A stretch of DNA of 64,000 nt from Neckera pumila (lineage: Eukaryota > Streptophyta > Bryopsida > Hypnales > Neckeraceae): contig OZ018416.1 of assembly GCA_963969595.1 (NCBI GenBank), forward strand, positions 22,894,065-22,958,064, in the 5' to 3' direction. Shown here piece after piece: positions 48,382-60,141 of this stretch. The notes beneath the pieces were generated by a model, which was not told where the DNA came from, did not search any database, and saw nothing but the letters and a program-made list of their open reading frames with translations. A program made the translations under genes and the position numbers. Numbering within the stretch: the stretch's first letter is position 1; every line of letters starts with the position of its first letter.

Positions 48382-49309
48382 TAAACCCTTAAAGGATTGG
48401 CATGTGTTTTTTGGTTGTATAGAAATTTTGGGTAGGTACGTGTGACTAGAGATTTCCATATTTTATGTGCAAATTTTAATAGAATGTGGGTGCAAGGAAT
48501 ACTATTCATATGCACTAAATTTCATGACATTTGAAAATGTGAGTCAAAAGTTATGAGCTAATATGTTATTTTTTTTTGCGAATGGGTAGTTCAGGCAGAT
48601 AAAAAAATTCACTTTTTTAAAAACAAAAATTTGAAATTTGTTTTCTAGATTTATATATATATGGAAAAAGCTTTGAATCATCCTACTTTGATCAATGAGT
48701 CAAAAATTATGAGGATTTTTAGTTTGCGGGCACTTATGGATTTTCTATTCTAAAATAAACTTTGAAGTCCTTTATCTTACTCAATTTTCAATATTTTTCA
48801 AAAAATATAAAATCATAGGATGTAGATCATTTATTACAACATTGCAATCATTGGGATTAGCATTTTTCAATTCCATAGTTAAATTCTTGACAATTTAGTA
48901 TTTTGAATCATACTCTATCACTATCCTTACTATTTTTTTTCTATTTGTTGTATAATTTCAAATGAAGTAAAAATTTTCAAACATGTAGGCAACTATCTAG
49001 GAAGAAGAATTCAAAGAAGCACCATCATTTTGGACATTTTTTCATTGAAAAGTGAGCTTGTGAAGTGATGCTACTTTGTTTTTTGCAAGGCCAAAAAAAT
49101 GGTTTCAGTGAATTTGAATGCTTATAGCTTGCAATCCATGTGGTGGAAAGTTCTAAAATTTTACTATATATTCTCAAGTCAGCATACTAGAACATCCTAT
49201 GGTTACATCTGTCAAAAGAAGTTTTTAAAAAAAATTGGATATTTGTTTTAAAAATGGCAGTTTTTGAGCGTTTCCGGTGAAAATATAGTTATAGATCTTT
49301 AGGGGTTAA
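48382..49309. mobile_element. non-autonomous piggyBac-like element (MITE, about 0.93 kb)
   Basis: The left end is TAAACCCTTAAAGG (the TTAA is altered to TAAA) and the right end is CTTTAGGGG followed by TTAA (49306-49309). The last ~650 bp are related to 36000-36657, including GCTTGCAATC-ATGTGGT and AAATGGCAGTTTTTGA. The start, CATGTGTTTTTTGG, matches 31370-31380. No transposase is encoded. A piggyBac transposase relic is at 57.8 kb. Confidence 0.6.
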
Positions 49310-52300
49310 AGTAGATAATCCACATTGTATGAGAAAGGATGATTTTTGGAAAAACCAGCTCCTCTTTACAGGGTGAATCCTTAAATATTGACGCAAACGC
49401 TTGGCGTTTGATGGATAAAAAAAAAAATTTGGTAGAGGTGTTTTTCATCCATTTTTTGAAAATGTAATCACAAAGACGTGCACGATCATTGAAGCACAAA
49501 AATAGCGTCATAGAGTGTACTAGTATTTTTTGGCAAGTGAGATTGTTTGAAGATGTCCCGGATATATACACATGGTAATAGATTGCATGCTGCCCTAGTC
49601 GCAAATTCCATTAGGGCAATATGCAATGAGTTGCGTAAGTTTTTATAAACAGATTATAATATGTTATCATGTTGCTTGTACACAATTGCAAGTGGTTTCC
49701 TTATCTACAAGAGCAAAATTTGGTAGTTGGCTATTGTTACAACCTTCCTGTAGCGACCTATTGCCACAACACTTTGAAATGCAAGCTTCTTCATTAGTTG
49801 CAATTAATACAATGATGGCTATCTAAAATTAGCACTATAATCTTCATGCATTCAACTTCCCCAGGTAGTTCCAGTCCACGAACTTCTTCATGCAATTGCT
49901 TCTTCTCTCGTTTCTAAACCACCTCCTCCTGCAATTTCTCCAACCACCATGCCTAGGACAAAATTGACAGAGTTCAATGTACCTCTTCCTCTCCCCTGCC
50001 TTGTTTGGTGTCTCAATGATGCCACTATAATTGTTGAACACTTAGTGACGAAACAAGATGCAAAGCCTTGGCAAGTTGAATTCATCATTAGTTGTCTTAG
50101 TGAAAGTTTTCTTTTGAGCTTGCCTAGACTCAAAAAAGACATGATTACAGTGACACTAGTCCAACACGCTTGAGATGGTTGTCTTATGGACTACGCAAAT
50201 TTTGGGTTGGACAAAGAGAAGGGACAAAGGTGATGAAGACGGACTCTCACCTCAAGTATACCGGATCATTTGCAAAGTTGTGTTCCCATTCCCAAAGGTT
50301 GAGCGTTCGGTAGCAACATCACTTCCATCTTCAATAGATACCACCATCAAGATTGCATACACAGGCTTCTCCTCATCAGCATCCAGAGTTACTACGTTAT
50401 GCACCACCAAATCAGAACACTTCTATGATAGAGAAGTGGGCTCAACACTTTTACTAAAAGGGTACATGACATTGACAGCAATGGCTTCATAGTAGAAGAG
50501 AAATTTGCAAAAAGAAACAATTGGATTTAAGTACAATTGCCTACCTTACATACCTTTGTTTAGTGTGTCTAGAATTATAGCTGCTATTCACAATGTCTTC
50601 AATAGTCCAAAAATGCTTCTTTAATGAACATTTACTTCAAGGAAGACAAGAAATGGATGTCCCTGCAATGCCTCATTTTAGTCAAAATGAAATAGGGAAT
50701 GTTAGTAGTTCCAGCACACTAGTACTCAAGAACCTAGTAAGAACAACTTAAAAAAACGTAGAGATTTGTCAATAACTTAGTCAAAGTAAGTGTAATCATA
50801 CTGTGCAAAACTAGTGAACATTGAATTTCTGAATTCCAGCCTCTCTCCTCGCATTGCATGCCTAGTTCTTATCCTCTTGAAGTACATTTACAATCACATA
50901 AAAAGCCAACATATGAATCATGTCAAATGAAACGAAGTAGTTCCTTTGGCCTTCTTCATCTAGTGGAGAATGGACCTTTGCAAGAAATAGAGCGTGAAGT
51001 TGTGATATTTTTTTAATCTCACGCTGTATACGGCATCTTAGCTTCAATATAGAGAAATGTCCATTGCTACATAAGTGTAGGCGTAAAGTGGTATCAGAAA
51101 GTAAATTCAATCAGAACTTACAAACTACAATTTTAACGAGTACTCCCGAACTCCAATGAAGGTCTTACTCTTGAAGCGTTTAAAGTTGTGGATTTAGAAC
51201 CTTGAAAGTGTATTCAATTCCGCTAAAAAACATTGAGCCATATAATCAATCATTGCCCTTTCTTTCTTTCCTCCTGCCACTCAAACACATAAAAAATTTC
51301 AGAATGTTACTTTCTTGCATTTTGTGGATGTCAAATGCTTTTTTTGCTCTCCACTTTCATTCATTTCGAAGTCTACATTACACATAGGACTTCCTAAACT
51401 TACTTGGTGAAAATTTGTCTTGTAGGAACGGCTACTACAACTCTTCCAATGTAGAGCTAATCAAATGCTGTGTAATGTCTGTCAATTGCAAACCATCATC
51501 AATGAGTTGGTGACATCTACTTCAAGGTGCTCAAAAATTCCCGCGGCTGACTCAAGGGAGGTCTAATGCCCAAAACGTAAATTGCCGCCTTAGATGCTGA
51601 AGCCTAAGCTTGCCACCACCTCCACCCCCTGCCAAGAAAATTCCCCGCCATTAGCAATAGCACGTACCAGCAAAAAAACAAAGAAGGTCTAGAGTACCTG
51701 GGAACCTCTGTTTGATGTTTGACCTTGAAATCCCTAGCTACAACGATACTTCTCAACAGGCCTCCCGATACAAGTTTGTCATAGCACAAGAAAGCACAAA
51801 TTCCCCCTTTAGGTGTTAAAATAGTGTTAAATACCCTAGATGATTTGTATATCGTTCACAAAGGATTTCACTTGTAGTTTCCTCAATAAGATCGGAAATG
51901 GAAAACCAACCCAAGATAATAGAGTCTGGAACTAAAAACTAGGAACTGCACTTCCTGATCCATATTCACTAAACAATCTCTTCTTCTAACTCATACAAAT
52001 CCTCATTTATAAACTGATCAACAGGATTATCAAAATCCTACAACTCTCCCTATCTATATCAAGAACTTAGTATCCGACTAGAAGAATGCGGAAATGGAAA
52101 GAGCGTCATTATCCTGTGCCTTTCCCAGATCTGGATCTAGTAAACAAAGTAACCAATTAATAGTTTAACCTCTATATCAGAGGGGTACGCTCTTGGATTT
52201 CAAGAAGGGAATGTATACCCTACCCTTTACAAGATTAAAGTAACTGAAGTTCCACTTAAAGAAAAATAACAAAAGACACATAATCGGAATGCAAGTTCTT

Positions 52301-53113
52301 CCTCACAACTGGTCCAAGAATTAACCCAGACTAGCAGGTCACTCTGAAAACCCCTACAACCCCTTACATTACTCCAACGACAGATCTATCCAAGCCAAGT
52401 TCCTGAGGCAAAATTTGATAACTATATAACTAGGCGACCTCAACTATTTGCCCATCACTCACTTCCAATCGTAGTGGGACCTCATCAACACTTTGATTAG
52501 CATGTGCCCGCCTTCTTGCAAATCACACCTAATCTAGGATTGGCTGTCCCTCACAGAAGTTCTACAAGTAACAACACTTAGTCAAACTTCACTCCTAATA
52601 CCCTCAGTTTTGCAACCAACTCACTTTTAACTTCTGGAATCAGATCCAGATAGAATCCGGGGGATTCTCCCTGCAATCCAATAACAAAAACCAGCTACCA
52701 GCACTAGATAATGGTTCAAGCATTACTGGCATACCAACCCAAAATCGAGACTAATCAGACCAACTCTTAGGAAGTGGAAAATCTGCATATATTTACCAAA
52801 GTGCTGAAAATCACAAAAAAAATATCCGGGGCTTCAAACCAAATCAGCCCCTAAATACAAATTCCAAGGAATTCTAAAAGGCCCCAAGGATCAAAATCAG
52901 AGGACAAGAGAATGATAGCTGTCATTCCTTATCCTCCTCAATTAACTTCCTATCATACCAGCTGATCCGCAAAATGTAGAACTCAGATCCAAAAACCCGG
53001 AAAGTGCAATCCAAATGCATGCAGCTTAAAAGCAGCTGGCAAGTAGTTTCCTACCAAATAAAAACTTGGGTTTTTACCTAATTGATCTAGGCTTACCCTA
53101 AGAAACTTTCTAA
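49310..53113. other. gene-poor DNA; unknown
   Basis: Open frames at 49949-50173 and 50175-50492 (plus) are moderately protein-like but match no family I recognise. From about 51780 to 53110 the DNA has no long frame and even composition. It lies downstream of the broken minus-strand frame and could be its 3' untranslated region or the rest of a retroelement. Confidence 0.4.
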
Positions 53114-54751
53114 TTACTTCCTAGTCCGCTTTGGAGAAGGTTCTTCATGCTTGGAGGCTTCCTTCCTCGATGGCTGTTTCCTATTGGCAGACGGCTTAGC
53201 TATCTTCTACCCCTTGGCTGGAATCTTCTCCTTGAAGCTTGAAGGAGAAATGGTTGCCAGATCAGATTCCTCTTCCTCTCCCGGTTGAGACTTGGACTCA
53301 GATCCGGATTCGGATCCGCTGTCCACTTTCTCGGAGTGGCTAGGCGACTTGTCCTCCCTTGAATGGTAACTCCCCGAGAATGCTTCCCGAACCCGTTTAG
53401 TAGTGACCTTCGCCTTTGTCGTGCTTGGCTTTTGCGGAGAAGGCTTAGAGCCTTTGCTCTTTGGCGTCCGAAACTTAGGTTCTGTCTTCCAGATCCTACC
53501 CTTGGATCCGGATCCGTGTATAGATCCTTCCCCTCCTTCTAACTTTTGCTTGGAAGGGTCTTTTGCGGGTGTCTTCTCTTCTTTGTCCTTAGGCTTCATA
53601 GGTATTGGAGGTTTTCTAGAACTAGGTTCAAGCTGTTTCGCTTGTTGGAGAGCATCTCGTATTTCATACATCAACTTCTCCATCACATTTGAGTATTCGG
53701 CCAAAACCATTACGGCTTTGATTGCTGCTTCCAATCCGGCCTTGTGGATTTCCGCGTCAAAGCACTTGACCTTGTTTAATACATCCCCGGAATGCCCTAT
53801 AAAACTCCGAATCCTCCGAAGTGTCTCTTCTGACTTAGAAAAGAGTTTCCGCACTTTTTTACTTCCTTCTACACTCTTTTCTAACTTCTAATGGAGTGAT
53901 TGGTTTTCCGCAATCAGTTCCTTAAATTGGGTTTTCCACTTTTGAGTATCTTTTTCCCGGATCAGACCCTCTATCTTTTCTACGAGCTTGGACACTTTGA
54001 TCCCACCAAAAAGCCCACAGACCTTCCTAACTACGCCTCTTTTAGTGTCTAAATCCTCTCGGGTCTTCTCCAGGTCCTCAATAATCTTCCTTAGAGGATC
54101 CTCTCACTTGACTTCCGGTTTTGAGGAACCCTTCCTCTCACTCTTGGACCCATTCTTCTTTTCAGAGACTGGAATCCTCTCTGAAGACTCTCTTTTCTTA
54201 TCTAACGAGCTTCTCCCGGACTCCTCATCTTGTCCTCTCTTCCTGTCCTCACTCTCTCTTTCCCGAGGTGGAGTAACATTTAGTTTCAAAATGATTGTGG
54301 CCACTTTTAAAACTACCCGCTCCTGACTTCTAAGTGTTCCTAGATAGTCATAGAGGTGGAAGAGGAATGGACCAATAGAGGTTGCCTTAGTACCTCTCAA
54401 GGAGGCGATCATCTTCACAACTATGTCCCTTACAATACCTGCCCAAAATACCTTCCTCTCTCCACTTAATGCTCCAAAGATAGTGTTGGCCCACGTTACT
54501 GTTATCCGATTTGGTCTCTTTGGGTACAAAATGGGAACCAGAAACTCTAACACCCTCTTGTCCCTCGTGGCCTTGCAATTTGCTATTGCATAGCCATCCT
54601 TTGCATGAGGAGGATTGGAAAACTTAACCACCGCATATTTCTCCGTACAAGAGGCCAATCCTTCTCCAGCGCGCGGAAAGTTGTAAATCCTTCTTCTACG
54701 TCTCGATGGTCCATTTGCCAGAAAGAACCCAAGAGATTTTGACCCACTCAT
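53114..54751 (-). pseudogene. 545-codon frame with three stop codons; unknown charged protein
   Basis: A single minus-strand frame runs without frameshift from ATG 54751 to TAA 53116-53114, interrupted by TGA (54106-54104, after KPEVK), TAG (about 53888, after NQSLH) and TAG (53209-53207, after IPAKG). About residues 1-175 look globular (IYNFPRAGEGLASCTEKYAV, LVPILYPKRPNRITVTWANT). Then come a Glu/Arg/Ser/Lys-rich segment, likely coiled-coil helices (EDLEKTREDLDTKRG, a KLEKSVEG segment) and a Lys/Ser/Pro-rich tail ending SPKRTRK, like a nuclear signal. I do not recognise the family. The layout resembles Gag-like or plant-transposon-associated proteins, but that is a guess. The absence of frameshifts suggests recent inactivation or stop readthrough. 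Confidence 0.55.
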
Positions 54752-57700
54752 TTGACTGGTCCTTCAACAGCTCCGGGATCATCTCCTCGTCTTTCAAACT
54801 CCAGGGTTGACGCAAAAATCCGTCAATTCCAATCTGGCCCAAATCCTCCTCCAACTGCCTCCGCTCTCCCTCATCATTTGAAAAGCCAGGTAGATCGTCT
54901 TGATTTTGAGCTGCGCCACCCCGCTACCTTCAGCCTTTAGCAACGCTCTCCAAGGCTGACACTCCACTCAATCTCCACTCAATCAATACCTCGCTCAGTG
55001 TCTATGAAAGAAAATAATGGAAAGCTTCCTACCAAGCACCGACCCTCTTCCGCTTTGTTGGCTTCGGAAACGGAAATCTCTCTTTTCTATCCTAACTCCC
55101 TTACGTGCTACCAACTCAACTATTGGCGCTCCAGAGATAATCCCAGCTCAAAGGCGAGAATGAAGATGGGGGTTCCGACCCCTGGAATTTCTCTTAAAAG
55201 TTGAATCCGCCAATTTAGGATAGCCGTTTTTCTCCTTCGTCCGGAAGATTTTGACCATTAAACGGTCATCTCTAGTCTCCGGTATGGCCGTTGGATCTTA
55301 TAATTGCACGACTAGCACTCGGTAGGTGTTTTGGTACCCTCTGATATGTTTTTGTATTTGGCTCTGGTATTTGGAGCGATCTCGGATTCCAATCTAGTTC
55401 CGATTTTTGGTAAGAACGAGAAACATTAAATCCTCATCTTAACCAAAATATTTGTCTACCACTACTTCCCTATCAAAGGAACATTAATTTTGGTAAAACT
55501 TCTAGTTTACTCTTGGATAAAGCAATTTTTTTTACCAATATTAACACCTTCCTCTAATTTCCTATCTAATTAGACTTATTTTACTTTCAAGGTTTCCACA
55601 AAATCACACAAATCTTATTAACATGACTAGTAAACGTACAATTACTTTCTACTTTCCATCAAGACTTCATTGAATAGTAAGCACAGTTCAAATAGTGTAT
55701 AGTGATAATGATTGTGAAATAAAATAATGTCTACACAAGTTATGTTGACATCATTGTCATGTTGTTGTGTGCTTCCCGTTTGTTTCATAAAATCGAAATG
55801 ATGTCAGCATCAGTTGTAAGAGGTGCAGTAGTGCTTAATTAAATAATTGCATTCACTATCACAAATTTTACAATCATTGGGAGCTTCAGATGTTCTTGGT
55901 TGCTTCATTTCTATTCTTGCCTTCATATACGTGCTCAGTTCCAATTCAATACTATTATGACAAGCACATGGATCACTTGTGGTCTGACATAATTGAATAC
56001 AAATAAGTTTTTGAAATCGCTTTCTATTGTAGATAGTGGTATCTTGTGTTTTCTATTGTAGTTTTACAAGTAGGTAGAATGAGTATCAAATGATGAGCAA
56101 CCCTTCTAGACTACAGGCTATTGGAATGAGTGTATCAAAAATGCTAATCTAACTTTGGACTACAACATTCCCAAATGTCAATGAAGCAAATCAACACTAC
56201 CTTCTGACACAAACAACTGCACTCCGTGTCCACAATTGTCTTATTCTTCAACTTCCTCAGTCTACCGTACTCTATAGCAGGAACTGAAGATTTCTATTGC
56301 TCAAGAAGGTTGCGGAGTCTTTGACCACTAAGGCAACAAATGTGTAGCGCAACGTAACCACTACTCTTGAATACCAAGCATTACAACAGAAAAGAGGGAA
56401 CCAAGACTCACTCCCCGCCACCTCCGGAGGATGTAAATTACAACTGTTACTATGACAAAGAGGACGTGGACCTATAAGAGTGTGGTGCTCTTCGTCTATG
56501 TTGTTTTTTATTTCTTCAAAGTTCCTGAATATATGCTGGAATGCCTAAAATCCATTTAGATGACTTGACAATCTATGCATAAGGAGGGAAGGAAACTAAG
56601 CAGTTCAAACAATTTTGCAATCCAAATATTTTCAATCGCAGTACATGGTACTTAGAAGTTCACCTTCCTGTTTGGCTATACCTCTCAGTATGCAGTGCAG
56701 ACCGTGTCCACCACCATCGCCGATTCCTTTGCAACACCACGACCCCAAGGGGGACCCCTCAAAAACATAGAAAGAAAAGTGAAACTCTTATTGCCAGAGA
56801 TCGTAAATCTTCAGATCAAGCTTTTGCAACCCAATGAAGTTGAAGCAATACCTTCCAGTATTGAAAAATGGACATTGGTGCAGTTGCTAAATGAGTTTGT
56901 TGACCCAGTCTCTAAAGAGCAAAGAGCAACTGTGAGATTTGACAATGGAGAGGAAAACAATATCTGTTGGGGGTGCTCCAATTCACATTGAAGGGCCAAC
57001 AAAGACGAACCAGAAATTTAGAATTCACATAAATCCTACAATGCCGCCAAGAGGCTTCCACGTCCCATGATTGGACGTGGTCCTCTCAAGGAAATGATTC
57101 CTCACTCGACCCAAGCAGTGACAAGGATGTGTAGTTCTTTTGCAAAGATGGACTCAGTATAGACTCCATTTTTGGGAACTCCTCCAACAATGACTTAAAT
57201 CTCTACAATGAGCATAGTCTTTGCAGCAATGACGTGCTTACTTTGCAAGAACATGCAGTCGCCATGGTAATTCAAACACAAAGAGATGAAGTTGGAGCGT
57301 GGGATGATGGTAGGCACAAAGGACAAGTCGCGGCAACGGATATAGCACTTTCCTTTCATTTGTTGCTACAATGAAAGCTTCCATCCATCCTTCAGTTCAA
57401 AAGGAAAGCACAATTAGATATTCATCTCCCCCTTCATTGCCCAATGCAAGCAAAACCAAGCAAGTCCGATAGGTGACGTCCTGGAAGAAGCCAAAAAGTA
57501 CTGCCAGATAGTGGATTGGACAAAACTTTGCATAAAATTGTTCTATAGAAATTGAAAGGGTCTTCCGAGAAAAACAATGTGGACTTGGATCTTATGCTTG
57601 CTGAGTTTGCCAATGAGACATGGCTAGTTGGTGTAATTAACTAAGTATGCGAGTCCTCCACTACCATTCTCTGGTTTGGAATCGAGTTGTGCAATATTGT

Positions 57701-57839
57701 ATGAAACATTGCTAACATGTTTGAATGTATTTAAAAAGTGCTGGACTTTTAAAACAATGACCCAAATTGTATAATATACTAACCATTATGCTTCAGTAGT
57801 GAGGGATAAATGAAAGGGTCAAACAAACGGTGGTTTGGA
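54752..57839. other. DNA without recognisable gene
   Basis: To about 55330 this may be the 5' region of the broken minus-strand frame. Beyond that it is AT-rich. The frame at 56695-56991 (plus, 98 aa) has protein-like composition without a recognised family and may be a decayed upstream part of the piggyBac relic. Confidence 0.4.
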
Positions 57840-58850
57840 TTGGACTTCATTGAAGTATTATGAATTTTGCGCATACTTGAGGGCCTTACTAGTCATGGGT
57901 GTGAAGGCATTGCCGAACATGAGATCTTACTAGATAGAAGATGAACCTTTATTCCACTGTCCAGTAATATCAAAACTTTTCACTTAAAAGAGATTTGAAA
58001 TTGTTTCACAATGTTTGCATGTGGTGAATGGAGCATCTAATATGGGTGATAAAATTGGAAAAGTACAATGGCTACATGAAGTTATGAGGACTAGATGTGA
58101 GAAATTGTGGAAGCCTAATTAACATTTGACTGTTGATGAGTCCATGGTTAGATATAAAGGCCGGTATAGCCTGATAATGCAATACATGCCAGGAAAACCA
58201 ATACACTTTGGCATAAAGGTTTGGCATTGGCAGACACTATTATGAAGTACATGTGGACATTTATGGTTTATTGTAGAAAAGTTACCAAACACACTGACTT
58301 AGTTCAATAGCCTCAACAAGACATAAAAGCAGCGTTTGTGGCAAAGAAGGTTAAAGGGACCAAAATGCAAGGTGCAGAAGTGGTGATGGACCTAACAAAA
58401 ACTTTGCTTAGCTGGGGGCACATCGTCACGATTGATTAGTTTTTCTCATATGTGGCATTATTTCTTCAACTATTGGTTGGACAAAGTCACTACGGCAACA
58501 AAAACATTGAAGTCAAATTGAGAATATATGCCTAGGAAAATGTAGAACAAGAGCATAATCAAGAAAAAGAAGATGGGGTGGATGGATTGTTGCATGCACA
58601 TATCACGTAGAATATGTTCTACTATTTGGAAAGATAAGGTTCCCGTTTTGCTTTTGTCCATGCATGCTGAGGCACACTTACGAGACGGGGAGGAAGAAGT
58701 TGTACATAAAAAGGGAAAAGGGGCCAAAAACCAATGCCTATGGGCTCCACGCACTTACAATATCAAAGAAATATGAGAGGAGTGGACAATGCTGATCAAT
58801 TACAAGGATATTATAGCATCTTGACAGGTAGATACAAAAAGCCAGAGTGT
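57840..58850 (+). pseudogene. piggyBac-type (PGBD) transposase pseudogene
   Basis: Across several stops and shifts the plus strand encodes DDE_Tnp_1_7-type blocks in the right order: EYYEFCAYLRALLVMGVKAL (57853), then VDESMVRYKGRYS (58131), MQYMPGKPIHFGIKVW, a decayed FFSYVALFLQLL, WKDKVPVLLLSMHAEA (58630), APRTYNIKEI and MRGVDNADQLQGYYSILTGR (about 58770-58830). In piggyBac transposases these surround the catalytic Asp residues and the VD-ADQ-YY block. The stops show it is dead. The enzyme cuts and pastes at TTAA sites, which fits the TTAA elements elsewhere in the window. The right edge merges into kinase sequence between about 58830 and 58875. Confidence 0.75.
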
Positions 58851-58875
58851 AACTCAGAGTTTGAAGTGCAACCTA

Positions 58876-60141
58876 CACAATAAGAAAAACACATTTTTGG
58901 TGCTATTTTACCACTAACACGCAATGTCTGATAAAACATAAAGATTTCAAAGGATATCTGGCCCGACAAGGTAGTTTTTGTGGACGTTGCAAAAATCATT
59001 GGCTTTTTATTGAAAATCTAAGTTGATGTTATCATTGACGTTGACATTCTATTTGACATTATTAAAGACATATTGATGTTTCTTGGAACGTCCAAAAAAA
59101 CATAGACTGCCACGTCAGCAAGCGGATCCATCTTGACTATGGATAAATCAATGAAATTTACTATGATTTATTTTAAAATGCTGACCAAATGTGAAAATTT
59201 TAGAGAAAGGGCAGCAATGTGGTATGCTTTACAAAAAAAGGGCAATGGATGAATGTGCACTATGGATGAAAATAAAAACTCTTTATACAAGTTGGGTAGT
59301 AGGAAGATTGACAATCTATATGGGATATTTTAAACAAGAATTGTGTTCAATGTAAAATGTTTGAAACAACATCTAGACGTCTGAAACAACATTGAGAATT
59401 ACAATGGTCAAGTTTCCATATCCGAGTTATCCCATATCTTTTGTCTCATTATGGACGGACAATGGATATAAATAGGACCAAGCTCATCCCTTCATTCTCA
59501 CAAGTTTTTAATGAAGCAATTCCTTCATTTGGCCATCAATAAACCTCTTGATGGTGGATGGTAAATTATTTTAGTGGATGTCGAGTTCAATAATTGTTTT
59601 TGTTTATTATTTTAATCATTTATTTATTTTTAAATAATTATTTTCTACTGACTTGGACTTATGGATACAATATGCAGTAATTGATGTTTCAAAATACGTC
59701 TATCTAGACATCTAAATGGACGTTTAAAAAATATTAAGAATGTGGCACGTCAAAAGAAACGTCTACTGATACATGAAAATCACCATGTTCTGCTGTCCAC
59801 GTTAGCAAAAAAAGGGGCCACGTTAGATTTAAAGGGATCCACGTCACAGACCAAATAAGCAAAAAAATGGATGAAATTTTTTTCTACGTGGCCCTGCCCG
59901 CCCACGTAGAGATGACGTGCCCGCTAAATGGCACATCCTAAGAACCTTGGAAGACCCTGTTTTTTGGAATTTCTAAAAAAATGAGCCCTATTTTAGCACA
60001 TTTTTTGCACAATACAATGCGCTTTTTGCTTGTCAGTTACAACGGATTTTATGAGACATCAACATAGATCCATTTTTTGTCAATGTGGACGCCATGTCCT
60101 ATTTTTTTAGACGTAAAAAAAAAGGTCGTTTTCTTATAGTG
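58876..60141. mobile_element. non-autonomous CACTA element (1266 bp, CTA target duplication)
   Basis: The left end CACAATAAGAAAAAC and the right end (reverse complement) CACTATAAGAAAACG agree at 12 of 15 positions. The right end is canonical CACTA. The 3-bp word CTA flanks both sides (58873-58875 and 60142-60144). Removing the element and one CTA restores an open kinase reading frame across the site (EVQPTIFPYNQLQIATQDF). GACGT-type words recur near both ends, as subterminal repeats do. No transposase is encoded. Confidence 0.75.
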
